64,000 bases of DNA, from the NCBI RefSeq assembly GCF_022788695.1, contig NZ_CP085154.1, positions 248,001 through 312,000 of the forward strand, written 5' to 3'. How positions within the stretch are numbered: the stretch's first letter is position 1; every line of letters begins with the position of its first letter. The notes under the pieces were generated by a model. It saw nothing but the letters and a program-made list of their open reading frames with translations. It searched no databases and had not been told where the DNA came from. Made by a program: the position numbers and the translations under genes. This document shows, piece by piece, positions 43,731 to 53,872 of this stretch. Origin of the DNA: Pseudosulfitobacter sp. DSM 107133. Its GTDB lineage: Bacteria; Pseudomonadota; Alphaproteobacteria; Rhodobacterales; Rhodobacteraceae.

Positions 43731-44345
43731 CTAGACCTTTGTGGCAACGACACAACGGCTGAACCCCTTGCCGTGCGTTTCGGCCACCTCGATCCGAAAC
43801 CCCGCCTGTGCGATGGCCTGTTCCAGATGGGCGGCGTTGAAATTGCCCACATAGGGCGCTTTGCCAATGCGTTGCATCACCCAGATCAGTGGCGGCAAAA
43901 ACATGCTGCCATCGCGCAGACAGGCCGATTTGCTGATGAACCGGCCACCGGGGCGTAGCAACCCATGCACGGTCCGCAAGGTTTGCGGCAGGTCGGGCAC
44001 CAGATGCAGCAGGTTGAACGCCAGCACGACGTCAAAGGGGGCTTCGCCCGCAAGTGCGGCATCGCCGGGGATGCCAGTGGCAAATCGCAGATTGGCGGGC
44101 GCGGGTTTCGTCTGTGCCACCGCGATCATGCCCTCGGCGATGTCCGTGGCCAGCAGGCTTTTCACGTCCCCCGCCAGTTTCAACGCCGTGGTGCCCGTAC
44201 CACAGCCGATTTCCAGCGCCTTGGCATCGGGTGGCAGAAACGCACGGGTGCGCGCAAGCGTGTGTTCATAGGTTGCCAAGTCACTGATGGGCGACTTGGC
44301 GTATTTCGGGGCGGCTTTGGTCCAAAAGGCGGCAGAGCTGGGCAT
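43731..44345 (-). CDS. class I SAM-dependent methyltransferase
   Basis: The 204-residue protein has the Rossmann methyltransferase core: motif I in ALEIGCGTGTTALKL (about 42-56), an acidic residue in LLATDIAEGMIAVA, and FDVVLAFNLLHLVPD as the post-motif region. It resembles Methyltransf_25/11 type proteins such as UbiE-like small-molecule methylases. The substrate is not evident. It is divergent from the LysR gene (92 bp between starts), so it is a candidate target of that regulator. Confidence 0.9.
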   Translation of the reverse strand: MPSSAAFWTKAAPKYAKSPISDLATYEHTLARTRAFLPPDAKALEIGCGTGTTALKLAGDVKSLLATDIAEGMIAVAQTKPAPANLRFATGIPGDAALAGEAPFDVVLAFNLLHLVPDLPQTLRTVHGLLRPGGRFISKSACLRDGSMFLPPLIWVMQRIGKAPYVGNFNAAHLEQAIAQAGFRIEVAETHGKGFSRCVVATKV

Positions 44346-44437
44346 GGTCGGTCTTTCTGTTCAGGTTGACGCAGAGCTAGCGGGGCGCTGCTTAAAAAGA
44401 AATTGCCTGAATCCGTACTTTGATTATGCATAAATGC

Positions 44438-45331
44438 ATGGATAAGAACATCGACTGGACACAGGCGCGCGGATTTCTGGCGACGGCGGAACACGGGTCG
44501 CTGTCGGCGGGCGCACGGGCGCTGGGGCTGACACAACCGACTTTGGGGCGGCAGGTCGCGGCACTTGAGGCGGCGCTGGGCGTGGTGTTGTTCGAGCGCG
44601 TCGGCCGTTCGCTGGTGCTGACCCCTGCGGGGCAGGACATGCTGGCCCATGTGCGCAGGATGGGCGCGGCGGCGGATGCGTTGGCTATGGCCGCCGCGGG
44701 CCGCGCCGATAATCTGGAGGGGCGCGTCAGCATCACTGCAAGCGATGCGATGTCCGCCTATTGGTTGCCCGCCGTTCTGGCCGACCTGCGCAAGACCGCC
44801 CCCGGCATCATAGTCGACGTGATCGCCAGCAACGCGGTGCGCGACCTGCAACGTCGCGAGGCGGACATTGCCATTCGTCATGTGGCCCCGAAACAGCCCG
44901 AGCTGATCGCCCGCAAGCTGCCAGATGTGCCAGCATATTTGTACGCATCTCGCGATTATCTGTACAAGAACGGCACCCCGCAAACGCTGGCCGATTTCCA
45001 GCGCCTCGACTTCATCGGCTTTGACGCGGATGCGGCGGGGGTCGATGTGCTGAACCGGCACGGCCTGCCGGTGACAGCGGCGATGATACGGGCGACCTCG
45101 GCCAGCGGTGTCGCGGTCTGGGAAATGGTGCGTCAGGGGTTGGGCGTGACGGTCATGGTCGAAACCGTGGCCCGCAACACGCCGGACGTGGTGCGGATCA
45201 TGCCGCAGATCGCGCCCGTGATGGTGTCCACATGGCTGACCGTTCACCGCGAAGTGCAGACGAATCGCCGGATCAGGCTGGTCTATGATCTGCTGGCCGC
45301 GGCGCTGGAGGCGGATGTTCGGCAGATGTGA
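44438..45331 (+). CDS. LysR-family transcriptional regulator
   Basis: The 297-residue protein has an N-terminal winged helix (WTQARGFLATAEHGSLSAGA and LTQPTLGRQVAALEAALGV) and a C-terminal periplasmic-binding-like effector domain. LysR proteins commonly regulate the divergent neighbour, here the methyltransferase gene. I chose the ATG at 44438; ATG 44426 in frame is possible, and neither has a clear ribosome binding site. A TGCAT-AA-ATGCA palindrome overlaps the start region (44427-44438). Confidence 0.9.
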   Translation: MDKNIDWTQARGFLATAEHGSLSAGARALGLTQPTLGRQVAALEAALGVVLFERVGRSLVLTPAGQDMLAHVRRMGAAADALAMAAAGRADNLEGRVSITASDAMSAYWLPAVLADLRKTAPGIIVDVIASNAVRDLQRREADIAIRHVAPKQPELIARKLPDVPAYLYASRDYLYKNGTPQTLADFQRLDFIGFDADAAGVDVLNRHGLPVTAAMIRATSASGVAVWEMVRQGLGVTVMVETVARNTPDVVRIMPQIAPVMVSTWLTVHREVQTNRRIRLVYDLLAAALEADVRQM

Positions 45332-45379
45332 CCGGACAAGACGGATTTGCGGAACCCGATCAGCAGGCCCCTCTGCCGG

Positions 45380-46270
45380 TCATTGACTTGTGGCCAGCCT
45401 CATGTTTGCAAATTCGGCAACACCCTCGGCGGTTCCCTCGGTGAACGAAGCGACAGTGACAGGGTCACTGACGTCTGGAAAATGATAGACCGCATTCACG
45501 CAGAACGGTCCGCCACCAGAGTGTCCGACAGCCTTGCCCGCCTGTTTCATTGCGCCAGACATCAGGCCAAGCGCATATCCGCATTCTGTCCATGGGCGGT
45601 CAGGAAGAGCACCGCCAAGGTATTTTGCATCCAACATTTCGCGCAAGATCGCGGGCTGCAACAGTCGACCCGCCAAAAGCGCGTGCAGCAGCCGCGCGGC
45701 GTCGGGGGCGTTTCCGATCAGACAGCCATGGTAGACCCACTTTGGATCGTATCCGGTCGCCGCCTGCCAATGCACCCGCTGAAACTGTTCACGTGTTTCT
45801 GCAAGCTCGATACTGGTCAGCCCCAACGGCTTGCACACCATATCGGCAATGACCTCACGAAATGGCATTTCCAAGGTCGCTTCGATCAACTCGACCACGA
45901 ACATGTAACCGATGTTGGAATATGACCAGCCCTGTGCTGGCGCGAACAACATGCCATTGGCAAGCGCCACATCAATTAGCCTGTCGCGGGTCCATGGCGT
46001 TTCCCCAGCCGCGACGGCCGCATGATATTCAGGAAATTGCCCATAGTCCCCCAAGCCTGAAGTATGCCCAAGCAACTGTCGAAGCGTGTAAGGCGTGCCT
46101 GTCAGCGTGGCGTCCAGATCAAGCCTGCCGCTTTCGACCAACTTCAAGGCGCAGATCGAGATAACGGTTTTGGTAAAGCTCCAATAGGGAAAGCAAGCAT
46201 CGGCAGAACCGCAGAACCCTTCGCGGCCAGAGGCGGTGATCCAATAGGAATGAACTGTTTGGGCGGTCAT
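45380..46270 (-). CDS. beta-lactamase-fold serine hydrolase
   Basis: The 296-residue protein is a class C beta-lactamase/DD-peptidase-fold hydrolase. The SxxK motif is SFTK (Ser31, Lys34), the YxN motif is YSNIGY, and a C-terminal HSGGG occupies the KTG position. Such proteins are esterases, peptidases or rarely lactamases. There is no clear signal peptide, so it is probably cytoplasmic and not a resistance enzyme. In-frame starts at 46288 (ATG) and 46306 (GTG) are alternatives; I used 46270 because its upstream spacing is acceptable. Confidence 0.85.
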   Translation of the reverse strand: MTAQTVHSYWITASGREGFCGSADACFPYWSFTKTVISICALKLVESGRLDLDATLTGTPYTLRQLLGHTSGLGDYGQFPEYHAAVAAGETPWTRDRLIDVALANGMLFAPAQGWSYSNIGYMFVVELIEATLEMPFREVIADMVCKPLGLTSIELAETREQFQRVHWQAATGYDPKWVYHGCLIGNAPDAARLLHALLAGRLLQPAILREMLDAKYLGGALPDRPWTECGYALGLMSGAMKQAGKAVGHSGGGPFCVNAVYHFPDVSDPVTVASFTEGTAEGVAEFANMRLATSQ

Positions 46271-46340
46271 TTCCGAAGTGCCTGCCATTCCCTTTAACAG
46301 TGTCACTGCGAGGTCAAAGTCGGCATTCGCCGCACGCGCC

Positions 46341-46535
46341 TCAGAAATCTATCGCCAGACCCTTCTTCTCCCAATCGCCATAGCGCACAGGCTCCAGCCC
46401 GTTGATCCGCCCGCCGTGTTCGGTGGGCAGGTCCAGTGGTTCGGCAGCCTTGCGGCGGGCTTCGGCCTCGGCCAAGGCGCGCCGGGCGGCGGGGGGCAAA
46501 TCGGTGGGCAGGTCGGATTTCGGTTCGTCTGTCAT
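46341..46535 (-). CDS. succinate dehydrogenase assembly factor 4 (DUF1674)
   Basis: The 64-residue protein ends with the DUF1674/SDHAF4 signature GGRINGLEPVRYGDWEKKGL followed by AIDF. In mitochondria and alphaproteobacteria this factor helps the flavoprotein subunit SdhA acquire or protect its FAD before complex II assembly. The N-terminal half is a charged Ala-rich helix. No sdh genes are in the window. It is divergent from rsmB, with 74 bp between starts. Confidence 0.9.
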   Translation of the reverse strand: MTDEPKSDLPTDLPPAARRALAEAEARRKAAEPLDLPTEHGGRINGLEPVRYGDWEKKGLAIDF

Positions 46536-46609
46536 CGTATGGGTGCTTTCCCTGTCTCACCCCTTGATATACGCCCCTTGGGGAACAGAACAACCCGCGA
46601 GGGCGCGAT

Positions 46610-47926
46610 ATGGCAGACAAGAGCACACCAGAAGCGGGCAAACCGCAGACGAGCAAACCGCAGTCGGGCATTCCCGCACGGCGCAGTGCCATCTGGCTGC
46701 TGGACCAGATTCAGGAAGACGGCCGCCTGATGGCCGAACTGATCGGCGCGGGACAGTTGGACCGGCTGGACGCACCCGACCGTGCCCGCGCGCAGCGGCT
46801 GGCCACGGATACGCTGCGCGGGCTGGAACGCGCGGACCGCGTGCTAAAGAAACACCTGAACAAGGTGCCGCCGCTGACAGTGCTGAACGCGCTGCGGCTG
46901 GGCGCGGTCGAGCTGTGCAACGGCGGTGCGGCGCATGGGGTGGTGAATGATCTGGTGCAGATCATCAGCCGCCACAAACGCTATGGCCACCTCAAGGGGC
47001 TGGTGAACGCGGTCCTGCGCAAGGTGGCCGACACCGGCCCCGCGCAATGGGAGGCCCTGCGGGTGCCGCGTCTGCCGAAATGGCTGCGTGGTCCGTTGGC
47101 AGAGGCTTGGGGCAACGAGGCGATGCTGGCAATGGAGGCCGCGCATTTCGCGGGCGCGCCGCTGGATCTGAGCGTGAAGGGTGATGCCGAGGCCGTTGCG
47201 AAAGCCGTTGGTGGCACAGTTCTGCCAACCGGATCGGTGCGCGTGGCGGATGCCGGGCAGGTGTCGGCTCTGGCAGGGTTCGAGGCCGGCGACTGGTGGG
47301 TGCAGGATGCCGCTGCCGCCATTCCCGCGCGGTTGTTGCAGGCGCAATCCGGCACCCGCGTGCTGGACCTGTGCGCGGCTCCGGGCGGCAAGACGCTGCA
47401 ACTGGCTGCAACCGGCGCTGATGTGACGGCGGTGGATATTTCCGAAAGCCGTCTGGGCCGCTTGCGCGAAAACCTGACACGCACGGGGCTGAAAGCGACG
47501 GTGCAGGCTGGCGATGTGCTGGAGTTGCAAGGCAGCTGGCCCGCGATCCTGCTGGATGCGCCCTGTTCCGCCACGGGCACGATCCGGCGGCACCCCGACT
47601 TGCCCCATGCCAAGGACGGCAGCGAATTCGGCGGGCTGATCGACCTGCAAGCGCAGATGATCGACCACGCCTGGGGGCTGCTCGAAGCGGGCGGGCGCAT
47701 GGTCTATTGCACATGCAGCCTGTTGCCGGACGAGGGCGAGGTGCAGGTGATCGAGGCGCTGGAACGGCATGGCGATATGGCCGTGGATCGCGCTGCGCTG
47801 GAGGTGGCGGGCATCGACACGGGCTGGATCACCGAAGAGGGCGGATTGCGATTGCGGCCCGACTATTGGGCCGACCTTGGCGGGATGGACGGATTTTACA
47901 TCGCGGTGCTGCGCAAAGAACGGTGA
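46610..47926 (+). CDS. rsmB: RsmB/NOP-family rRNA (cytosine-C5) methyltransferase
   Basis: The 438-residue protein has an N-terminal NusB-like RNA-binding domain (about 20-140; RRSAIWLLDQIQEDGRLMAE) and a C-terminal SAM methyltransferase domain. Motif I is VLDLCAAPGGKTLQLA; the two catalytic cysteines are in DAPCSATGTIRRHPD and VYCTCSLLPDEGE. RsmB methylates C967 of 16S rRNA. It starts a co-oriented block that continues to 55188. Confidence 0.92.
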   Translation: MADKSTPEAGKPQTSKPQSGIPARRSAIWLLDQIQEDGRLMAELIGAGQLDRLDAPDRARAQRLATDTLRGLERADRVLKKHLNKVPPLTVLNALRLGAVELCNGGAAHGVVNDLVQIISRHKRYGHLKGLVNAVLRKVADTGPAQWEALRVPRLPKWLRGPLAEAWGNEAMLAMEAAHFAGAPLDLSVKGDAEAVAKAVGGTVLPTGSVRVADAGQVSALAGFEAGDWWVQDAAAAIPARLLQAQSGTRVLDLCAAPGGKTLQLAATGADVTAVDISESRLGRLRENLTRTGLKATVQAGDVLELQGSWPAILLDAPCSATGTIRRHPDLPHAKDGSEFGGLIDLQAQMIDHAWGLLEAGGRMVYCTCSLLPDEGEVQVIEALERHGDMAVDRAALEVAGIDTGWITEEGGLRLRPDYWADLGGMDGFYIAVLRKER

Positions 47927-48026
47927 CTTGACCCATCATACGGGTTATCATCTGCTGCAAGCGCCATCAGAGCGCACCGCCACAGTGCACGAGGCAGCGA
48001 GACAGACCCCATGACGGGATACACAC

Positions 48027-49769
48027 ATGTCTGAACCCATCGGGTTCACCGCGCGAAAAGCGCGCTTTCTCAACCGGCTGCATGCACGGTTGGCGACGCG
48101 CGCGCGGGCGGCGACGGCATTTGTGTCTTCTCCCGAACCCAAGACCATCGGCAGCTATGCCCGTGGGCGGCAATTGTCGGCGGGCAACTACCTGTTTGCG
48201 GGCCACTTGATTGCGGCACCCGATGTCGGATTGTGGGATCTGACGGTGCCGGACGCGGCATTTTCCGATGAATTGCACGGTTTTGCGTGGCTGGACGATC
48301 TGGCCGCAGTCGGAGACATCACGACGCGCGAAGCGGCGCAGCGGTGGCTGTGGGGCTGGATCGACCGCTTTGGTCGCGGATCGGGCGCGGGCTGGACACC
48401 GGATCTGACAGGACGGCGGCTGATCCGGTGGATCAACCATGCGCTGTTTGTTCTGCGCGGGCAGGACAAGGCGCTGGGGGATGCGTTCTATCTGTCGCTG
48501 GCCCAGCAAACGCGGTTCTTGTCGAAACGCTGGCAATCCGCCGCCCCCGGCCTGCCGCGTTTCGAAGCCTTGACGGGGTTGATTTATGCGGGGCTGTCGC
48601 TGGAAGGCATGGAGGTGCTGGCGGAACCCGCGATCAAGGCGCTGGCGCGTGAATGCGCGCTTCAGATCGACGATCAGGGCGGCCTGCCCACCCGCAATCC
48701 CGAAGAACTGCTGGATGTGTTCACCCTGCTGACATGGGCCGCTGCCACGCTGAGCGAGGCAGGGCGCGAAGCCCCCGCCGCCCATCTGGACGCCATCGAA
48801 CGCGTGGCCCCGACCTTGCGCACCTTGCGCCATTCCGACGGCGCGCTGGCGCGGTTCCATGGCGGCGGACGCGGGCAAGAAGGCTGGCTGGATCACGCAT
48901 TGGCCGCCAGCGGTATCAAGACACGGCAACCGGACGGGCTGTCGATGGGCTATGCACGGCTGAGCGCGGGGCGCACCAGCGTGATCGTGGATGCCAGCCC
49001 GCCCGCCAGTGGCAAGGCCAGCCGCAATGCCCATGCCTCGACGCTGGCCTTCGAGCTGACCTCGGGGCGGCGACCGTTGATCGTGAACTGCGGTCCCGGC
49101 GGATCGTTCGGTGCGGAATGGCGGCGGGCGGGGCGCGCAACGCCCTCGCACAGCACACTGGTTCTGGACGGTTATTCCAGCGCACGGCTGGGCGATGCCG
49201 ACAGTTCGGGGCCGACAGAGATGCTGGTGGACACGCCGCAGTCGGTGCCCATCGAAATGAGCCAGGTCAACGACGGCATCCGCTTTCAGGGCGGCCATGA
49301 CGGTTTCGTCAGCACCCACGGCCTGACCCATGCGCGCACGCTCGAGCTGACCTTTGACGGGCGCGGCATGGCGGGCGAGGATATGTTGCTGGCGCTGGAT
49401 GACACCGACAAGCGCCGGTTTGATCGCGCGCTGGACGCCAGCAAGTTGCAAGGCGTGCCCTTTGCCATCCGGTTTCATTTGCATCCCGAGGTCGACGCGA
49501 CCCTTGATTTGGGTGGTGCTGCCATCTCGATGGCGCTGAAAAGCGGTGAAATCTGGGTTTTCCGGCATGATGGAAATTTTGATTTGGCCCTTGATCCAAG
49601 CGTTTACCTGGAAAAAGGCCGATTAAAGCCACGTGCGACACAACAGATCGTTCTCAAGGGGCGCGCAATGCAGTATGCCACGCGCATTCGCTGGTCCTTG
49701 TCCAAGGCGCAGGAGACTGCCATTGGCATCAGGGACCTGTCCCGAGATGAACTTGATTTGGCCGATTAG
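48027..49769 (+). CDS. heparinase II/III-like protein
   Basis: The 580-residue protein has an N-terminal alpha/alpha toroid and a C-terminal heparinase II/III beta-sandwich domain (about 330-560; SGRRPLIVNCGPGGSFGAEW, RRAGRATPSHSTLVLD). The family cleaves acidic glycosaminoglycan-type polysaccharides by beta-elimination. No signal peptide is visible and the gene stands between rsmB and purH, a conserved position in alphaproteobacteria, which argues for a housekeeping role in envelope or polysaccharide turnover rather than nutrition. The substrate is unknown. Confidence 0.87.
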   Translation: MSEPIGFTARKARFLNRLHARLATRARAATAFVSSPEPKTIGSYARGRQLSAGNYLFAGHLIAAPDVGLWDLTVPDAAFSDELHGFAWLDDLAAVGDITTREAAQRWLWGWIDRFGRGSGAGWTPDLTGRRLIRWINHALFVLRGQDKALGDAFYLSLAQQTRFLSKRWQSAAPGLPRFEALTGLIYAGLSLEGMEVLAEPAIKALARECALQIDDQGGLPTRNPEELLDVFTLLTWAAATLSEAGREAPAAHLDAIERVAPTLRTLRHSDGALARFHGGGRGQEGWLDHALAASGIKTRQPDGLSMGYARLSAGRTSVIVDASPPASGKASRNAHASTLAFELTSGRRPLIVNCGPGGSFGAEWRRAGRATPSHSTLVLDGYSSARLGDADSSGPTEMLVDTPQSVPIEMSQVNDGIRFQGGHDGFVSTHGLTHARTLELTFDGRGMAGEDMLLALDDTDKRRFDRALDASKLQGVPFAIRFHLHPEVDATLDLGGAAISMALKSGEIWVFRHDGNFDLALDPSVYLEKGRLKPRATQQIVLKGRAMQYATRIRWSLSKAQETAIGIRDLSRDELDLAD

Positions 49770-49793
49770 GCCGCAAAAAGGCTGCTGAACACC

Positions 49794-51383
49794 ATGACCA
49801 CCGACCTCTATCCCGTGCGCCGCGCGCTGATTTCCGTATCTGACAAGACCGGCCTAGTGCCATTCGGTCAGGCCCTGGCCGCGCGGGGGGTCGAATTGCT
49901 GAGCACCGGCGGCACCGCGGCGGCGCTGCGGGCGGCTGGTCTGGAGGTCAAGGACGTGGCGGATGTCACCGGCTATCCCGAGATGATGGACGGGCGGGTC
50001 AAGACTTTACACCCTGTGGTGCACGGCGGTCTGCTGGCCCTGCGTGACAATGCCGACCACCGCGCGGCGATGGACGCCCACAACATCGGTGCGATTGATC
50101 TGGTGGTGGTCAACCTCTACCCCTTCGAGGAAGCCGTCGCCAAGGGCGCGGCCTATGACGAGGTGATCGAGAACATCGACATCGGCGGCCCTGCGATGAT
50201 CCGCTCTGCGGCCAAGAACCACGGGTTTGTGAACATCGTGGTGGATGTCGAGGATTATGACGTGGTGCTGGCCGAGCTTGAGGCCAACGACGGTCAGACC
50301 ACCTATGCCCTGCGGCAGCGTCTGGCACAGACGGCTTACGGGCGCACGGCGGCCTATGACACCGCCGTCAGCACATGGATGGCGGCGCAAGTCGGTGGCA
50401 CACCCCGCCGCCGCAGCTTTGCAGGGACGCTGGCGCAGGGTCTGCGCTACGGCGAGAACCCGCATCAGGGTGCGGCGTTCTACACCGATGGCAGCGCGCG
50501 CCCCGGTGTCGCCACCGCCAAGCAGCATCAGGGCAAGGAACTGTCCTATAACAACATCAACGACACCGACGCGGCGTTCGAGCTGGTCAGCGAGTTTGAT
50601 CCGGCCCAAGGCCCCGCCTGCGCCATCATCAAACACGCCAACCCCTGCGGCGTGTCGCGTGGGGCCACGTTGAAAGAGGCCTACAACCGTGCGTTCGACT
50701 GTGACCGCACCAGCGCGTTTGGGGGCATCATCGCCCTGAACCAGCCGCTGGACGCCGACACGGCGCGCGAGATCACCGGAATCTTTACCGAAGTTGTGAT
50801 CGCGCCCGGTGCCAGCGCCGAGGCCATGGATATTTTCAGCCAAAAGAAAAACCTGCGTTTGCTGACCACCGACGGTCTGGCACCCGCTGACGCCGCCGCA
50901 TTGGCCGTGCGTCAGGTGGCAGGCGGATTTCTGGTGCAGGACAAGGACATCGGCCGGATCACCCGCGAAGATCTGAAAGTGGTGACCAAACGCGCGCCCT
51001 CCGAGCAGGAGCTGAACGACCTGCTGTTTGCATGGACCGTTGCGAAACACGTCAAATCCAACGCCATCATCTACGTCAAGGACGGCGCGACCGTGGGCGT
51101 CGGTGCCGGCCAGATGAGCCGCGTGGACAGCACGCGCATCGCCGCGCGCAAGGCGCAGGACATGGCCGAGGCGCTGGGTCTGTCCCAGCCGCTGACGCAA
51201 GGGTCCGTGGTTGCCTCTGACGCGTTCTTTCCCTTTGCCGACGGTCTGATCACCGCTGCCGAAGCCGGCGCCACGGCGATCATCCAGCCCGGTGGTTCGA
51301 TGCGCGATGACGAAGTGATCGCGGCAGCGGACGAGGCGGGTCTGGCGATGGTGTTGACTGGCATGCGCCACTTCCGGCACTAA
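49794..51383 (+). CDS. purH: bifunctional AICAR transformylase/IMP cyclohydrolase
   Basis: The 529-residue enzyme catalyses the last two steps of purine synthesis. The N-terminal MGS-like IMP cyclohydrolase domain (about 1-200; [30 protein letters not shown]) precedes the AICAR transformylase domain with [28 protein letters not shown] and AFGGIIALN. It starts 24 bp after the heparinase-like gene and lspA follows 4 bp later, so it is part of a compact operon. Confidence 0.97.
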   Translation: MTTDLYPVRRALISVSDKTGLVPFGQALAARGVELLSTGGTAAALRAAGLEVKDVADVTGYPEMMDGRVKTLHPVVHGGLLALRDNADHRAAMDAHNIGAIDLVVVNLYPFEEAVAKGAAYDEVIENIDIGGPAMIRSAAKNHGFVNIVVDVEDYDVVLAELEANDGQTTYALRQRLAQTAYGRTAAYDTAVSTWMAAQVGGTPRRRSFAGTLAQGLRYGENPHQGAAFYTDGSARPGVATAKQHQGKELSYNNINDTDAAFELVSEFDPAQGPACAIIKHANPCGVSRGATLKEAYNRAFDCDRTSAFGGIIALNQPLDADTAREITGIFTEVVIAPGASAEAMDIFSQKKNLRLLTTDGLAPADAAALAVRQVAGGFLVQDKDIGRITREDLKVVTKRAPSEQELNDLLFAWTVAKHVKSNAIIYVKDGATVGVGAGQMSRVDSTRIAARKAQDMAEALGLSQPLTQGSVVASDAFFPFADGLITAAEAGATAIIQPGGSMRDDEVIAAADEAGLAMVLTGMRHFRH

Positions 51384-51387
51384 GCGG

Positions 51388-51858
51388 ATGCGTCTGATTG
51401 CCATATGGGCGCTGGTCGCCCTGGTGCTGGATCAGGCCAGCAAATATGCCGTGGTGCACGGCATGGAACTGGCGCGGGTGCGCGCGATTGACGTGCTGCC
51501 GCCACTGCTGAACTTTCGCTATGGCGAGAACCGGGGCATCAACTTTGGCCTGATGAACGGTGATGGCGATCTGGCGCGTTGGGCGTTGATTGTCATCGCG
51601 CTGCTGATCTGTAGTGCCGTTCTGTGGTGGCTGCGCGGCGCGCAGCAGCGCCCCATCGTGTTTGTCAGCGCCGGCCTGCTGATTGGCGGCGCGCTGGGCA
51701 ATGTTGTTGACCGTCTGATCTATGGCTATGTTCTGGATTTTCTGAACATGTCATGCTGTACCATCAATAACCCGTTTGTGTTCAATGTCGGCGATATCTT
51801 TATTTTTGCTGGCGCAATCGGCCTGGTGATTTTCGCGCAGGACAAAAAGCGGGCGTGA
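51388..51858 (+). CDS. lspA: lipoprotein signal peptidase (signal peptidase II)
   Basis: The 156-residue membrane protease has four membrane segments. The catalytic Asp pair lies in GNVVDRLIYGYVLDFLN, with the conserved ENRGINFGL upstream. It removes signal peptides from prolipoproteins after lipidation. Two lipoprotein genes in this window (12053 and 51926) are potential substrates, and the second is its direct downstream neighbour. Confidence 0.95.
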   Translation: MRLIAIWALVALVLDQASKYAVVHGMELARVRAIDVLPPLLNFRYGENRGINFGLMNGDGDLARWALIVIALLICSAVLWWLRGAQQRPIVFVSAGLLIGGALGNVVDRLIYGYVLDFLNMSCCTINNPFVFNVGDIFIFAGAIGLVIFAQDKKRA

Positions 51859-51925
51859 CATTGCCCCGCCTGCTGCGATAAGTCAGTGGGCAAGGGCCTG
51901 TTTGGGCAATTGGTGGGAGACGGCG

Positions 51926-52450
51926 ATGCGCCTGATACGCGGACTGATGGCATTGACGGTGACGCTGGCTTTGGGCGCTTGCGCCAACACGGGTTTGCGC
52001 GATCTGCGTGGCACCTCGGACGGGCCGGATGAATTTATCGTGACGCCGTCCAAGCCGCTGCAAGAGCCTGAAAGCTATTCGGCGCTGCCCAGCCCGACCC
52101 CGGGGCAGGCGAACCTTGTCGATCTGCGCCCGCTTGACGAAAGCGTGGACAAACTGGGGGGCCGCCGTGGGTCGCCTACGGCTGCCATTCCCGCCAGCGA
52201 CGGCGCGGTTGTCAACCACGCCAGCCGCTTTGGCCGCACCGCCGATATCCGCGCGACACTGGCCGCCGAGGATGAAGCGTTCCGCAAACGTCGGGGCCGC
52301 CTGACGCAATATCGCATCGTGCCGGTCGACCGCTACAACCAGGCCTACAAGCGTCAGGCGATTGATGCGGGCAAAGTGGCCAGAGCCTATCGCCGTGCGG
52401 GCGTACCAACCCCATCATCCCCCCCGATCAACACCGGTTTCCGCAACTAG
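51926..52450 (+). CDS. DUF3035 lipoprotein (BamF-type)
   Basis: The 174-residue precursor starts MRLIRGLMALTVTLALGACA, with a lipobox ending at Cys19. The mature part, DLRGTSDGPDEFIVTPSKPL then ETYSALPSPTPG-like segments, matches DUF3035, which is annotated in Rhodobacteraceae as the Bam complex subunit BamF. It would sit in the outer membrane facing the periplasm. The start at 51926 was chosen because GGGAG precedes it and the lipoprotein signal begins there. It follows lspA by 67 bp. Confidence 0.85.
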   Translation: MRLIRGLMALTVTLALGACANTGLRDLRGTSDGPDEFIVTPSKPLQEPESYSALPSPTPGQANLVDLRPLDESVDKLGGRRGSPTAAIPASDGAVVNHASRFGRTADIRATLAAEDEAFRKRRGRLTQYRIVPVDRYNQAYKRQAIDAGKVARAYRRAGVPTPSSPPINTGFRN

Positions 52451-52531
52451 GTCACAAAGGCGGCACCACGCTTGAACCTGGCGGTTGCATGACCATCTGA
52501 CTTTGTATCAGCGACCGACATAGGATTCCGC

Positions 52532-53872
52532 ATGACCCATTTGCGCGCCGTACTGGCATTGATCGCAGCCCTGTTGCCAATGGCAGCCTTGGCAGCAAAC
52601 GAAAACGTCACCACATTCGAATTGGACAATGGCATGCAGGTCGTGGTGGTCGAAGACCATCGCGCTCCGGTTGTCACACAGATGGTCTGGTACAAGGCCG
52701 GATCGGCAGACGAGCCCAAGGGATCGTCAGGCGTGGCGCATTTCCTGGAACACCTGCTGTTCAAGGCCACCGACAACATGGAAGCCGGAGAGCTTTCTGC
52801 GACGGTCGCGGCCAATGGCGGGCGTGACAACGCCTTTACCAGCTATGATTACACCGCTTATTACCAGCGCGTCGCCTCGGACCGGCTGGGTCTGATGATG
52901 AAGATGGAAGCGGACCGGATGGAAAACCTGCGTCTGACCCCCGAAAACATCGAAACAGAACGCGATGTGATCATCGAAGAACGCAACATGCGCACCGAGA
53001 ACAATCCGCGTGCCCTGTTTGGCGAGCAGATGAACGCGGCGCAATACCTGAACCACCGCTACGGGGTTCCGGTGATCGGCTGGATGCACGAGATGCAGAC
53101 GCTGGATCTGGAGGATGCGCTGAGCTTTTACGACATCTATTATTCGCCCAATAACGCGATCCTTGTGGTGGCGGGCGATGTGGACCCTGCCGAGGTCAAG
53201 ACCTTGGCCGAAACCTATTACGGGGTGATCCCGGCCGAGCCGGACCTGCCCGAACGTTTCCGCACCGAAGAGCCGCCGCAAACCGCTGCACGCCGGGTGA
53301 TCTTTCGCGATCCGCGCGTGGCACAGCCCTATGTGAACCGGTCCTATCTGGCCCCTGAACGGGACGCGGGTGACCAGAAAGACGCGGCAGCGCTGACCAT
53401 CCTTGCCGAGATCCTCGGAGGCGGCACCACGTCCTATCTGGCGGAAAAGCTGCAATTCGACACGCAGGTGGCGGTCTATTCGGGCGCCTTCTACAGCGGC
53501 GTTTCGCTGGATGACACGACCTTTGACCTGATCGTGGTGCCCGGCCCGGATGTCAGCTTGCAACAGGCCGAGGATGCGATGGACGCGGCGCTGGCCAGCT
53601 TCATGAAGGACGGCGTGGATGCCGAGCAGTTGGAGCGGATCAAGCTGCAATTGCGGGCGCAGCAGATCTATGCCCGCGATGACGCCGACGGCGTGGCGAA
53701 CCGCTATGGCGCGGCGCTGGCCTCGGGGTTGACGGTGGCGGATGTGCAGGACTGGCCCGATGTGCTGCAGGCGGTGACGGCTGACGACATCATGGCCGTG
53801 GCGAAAAAGGTGCTGCGCATCGAAGGATCGGTCACCGGATGGCTGGCGAAACCCGTGGAGGCAGGCCAATGA
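52532..53872 (+). CDS. M16 zinc peptidase, catalytic subunit
   Basis: The 446-residue precursor has a signal peptide (LIAALLPMAALA) and an M16 (pitrilysin) peptidase. The inverted zinc motif is HFLEH (His70, Glu73, His74), and the distal Glu is in ETERDVIIEERNM. It is predicted to be periplasmic. The next gene encodes an inactive M16 subunit with a 4-bp overlap, so the two probably form a heterodimer like other bacterial M16B pairs. The gene continues the lspA/DUF3035 operon. Confidence 0.92.
   Translation: MTHLRAVLALIAALLPMAALAANENVTTFELDNGMQVVVVEDHRAPVVTQMVWYKAGSADEPKGSSGVAHFLEHLLFKATDNMEAGELSATVAANGGRDNAFTSYDYTAYYQRVASDRLGLMMKMEADRMENLRLTPENIETERDVIIEERNMRTENNPRALFGEQMNAAQYLNHRYGVPVIGWMHEMQTLDLEDALSFYDIYYSPNNAILVVAGDVDPAEVKTLAETYYGVIPAEPDLPERFRTEEPPQTAARRVIFRDPRVAQPYVNRSYLAPERDAGDQKDAAALTILAEILGGGTTSYLAEKLQFDTQVAVYSGAFYSGVSLDDTTFDLIVVPGPDVSLQQAEDAMDAALASFMKDGVDAEQLERIKLQLRAQQIYARDDADGVANRYGAALASGLTVADVQDWPDVLQAVTADDIMAVAKKVLRIEGSVTGWLAKPVEAGQ

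Noticed and set aside
45380..46270. Beta-lactamase resistance gene
   Set aside because: The SxxK/YxN motifs define the wider serine-hydrolase fold; without a signal peptide the protein is not expected in the periplasm, so a resistance role is unsupported.
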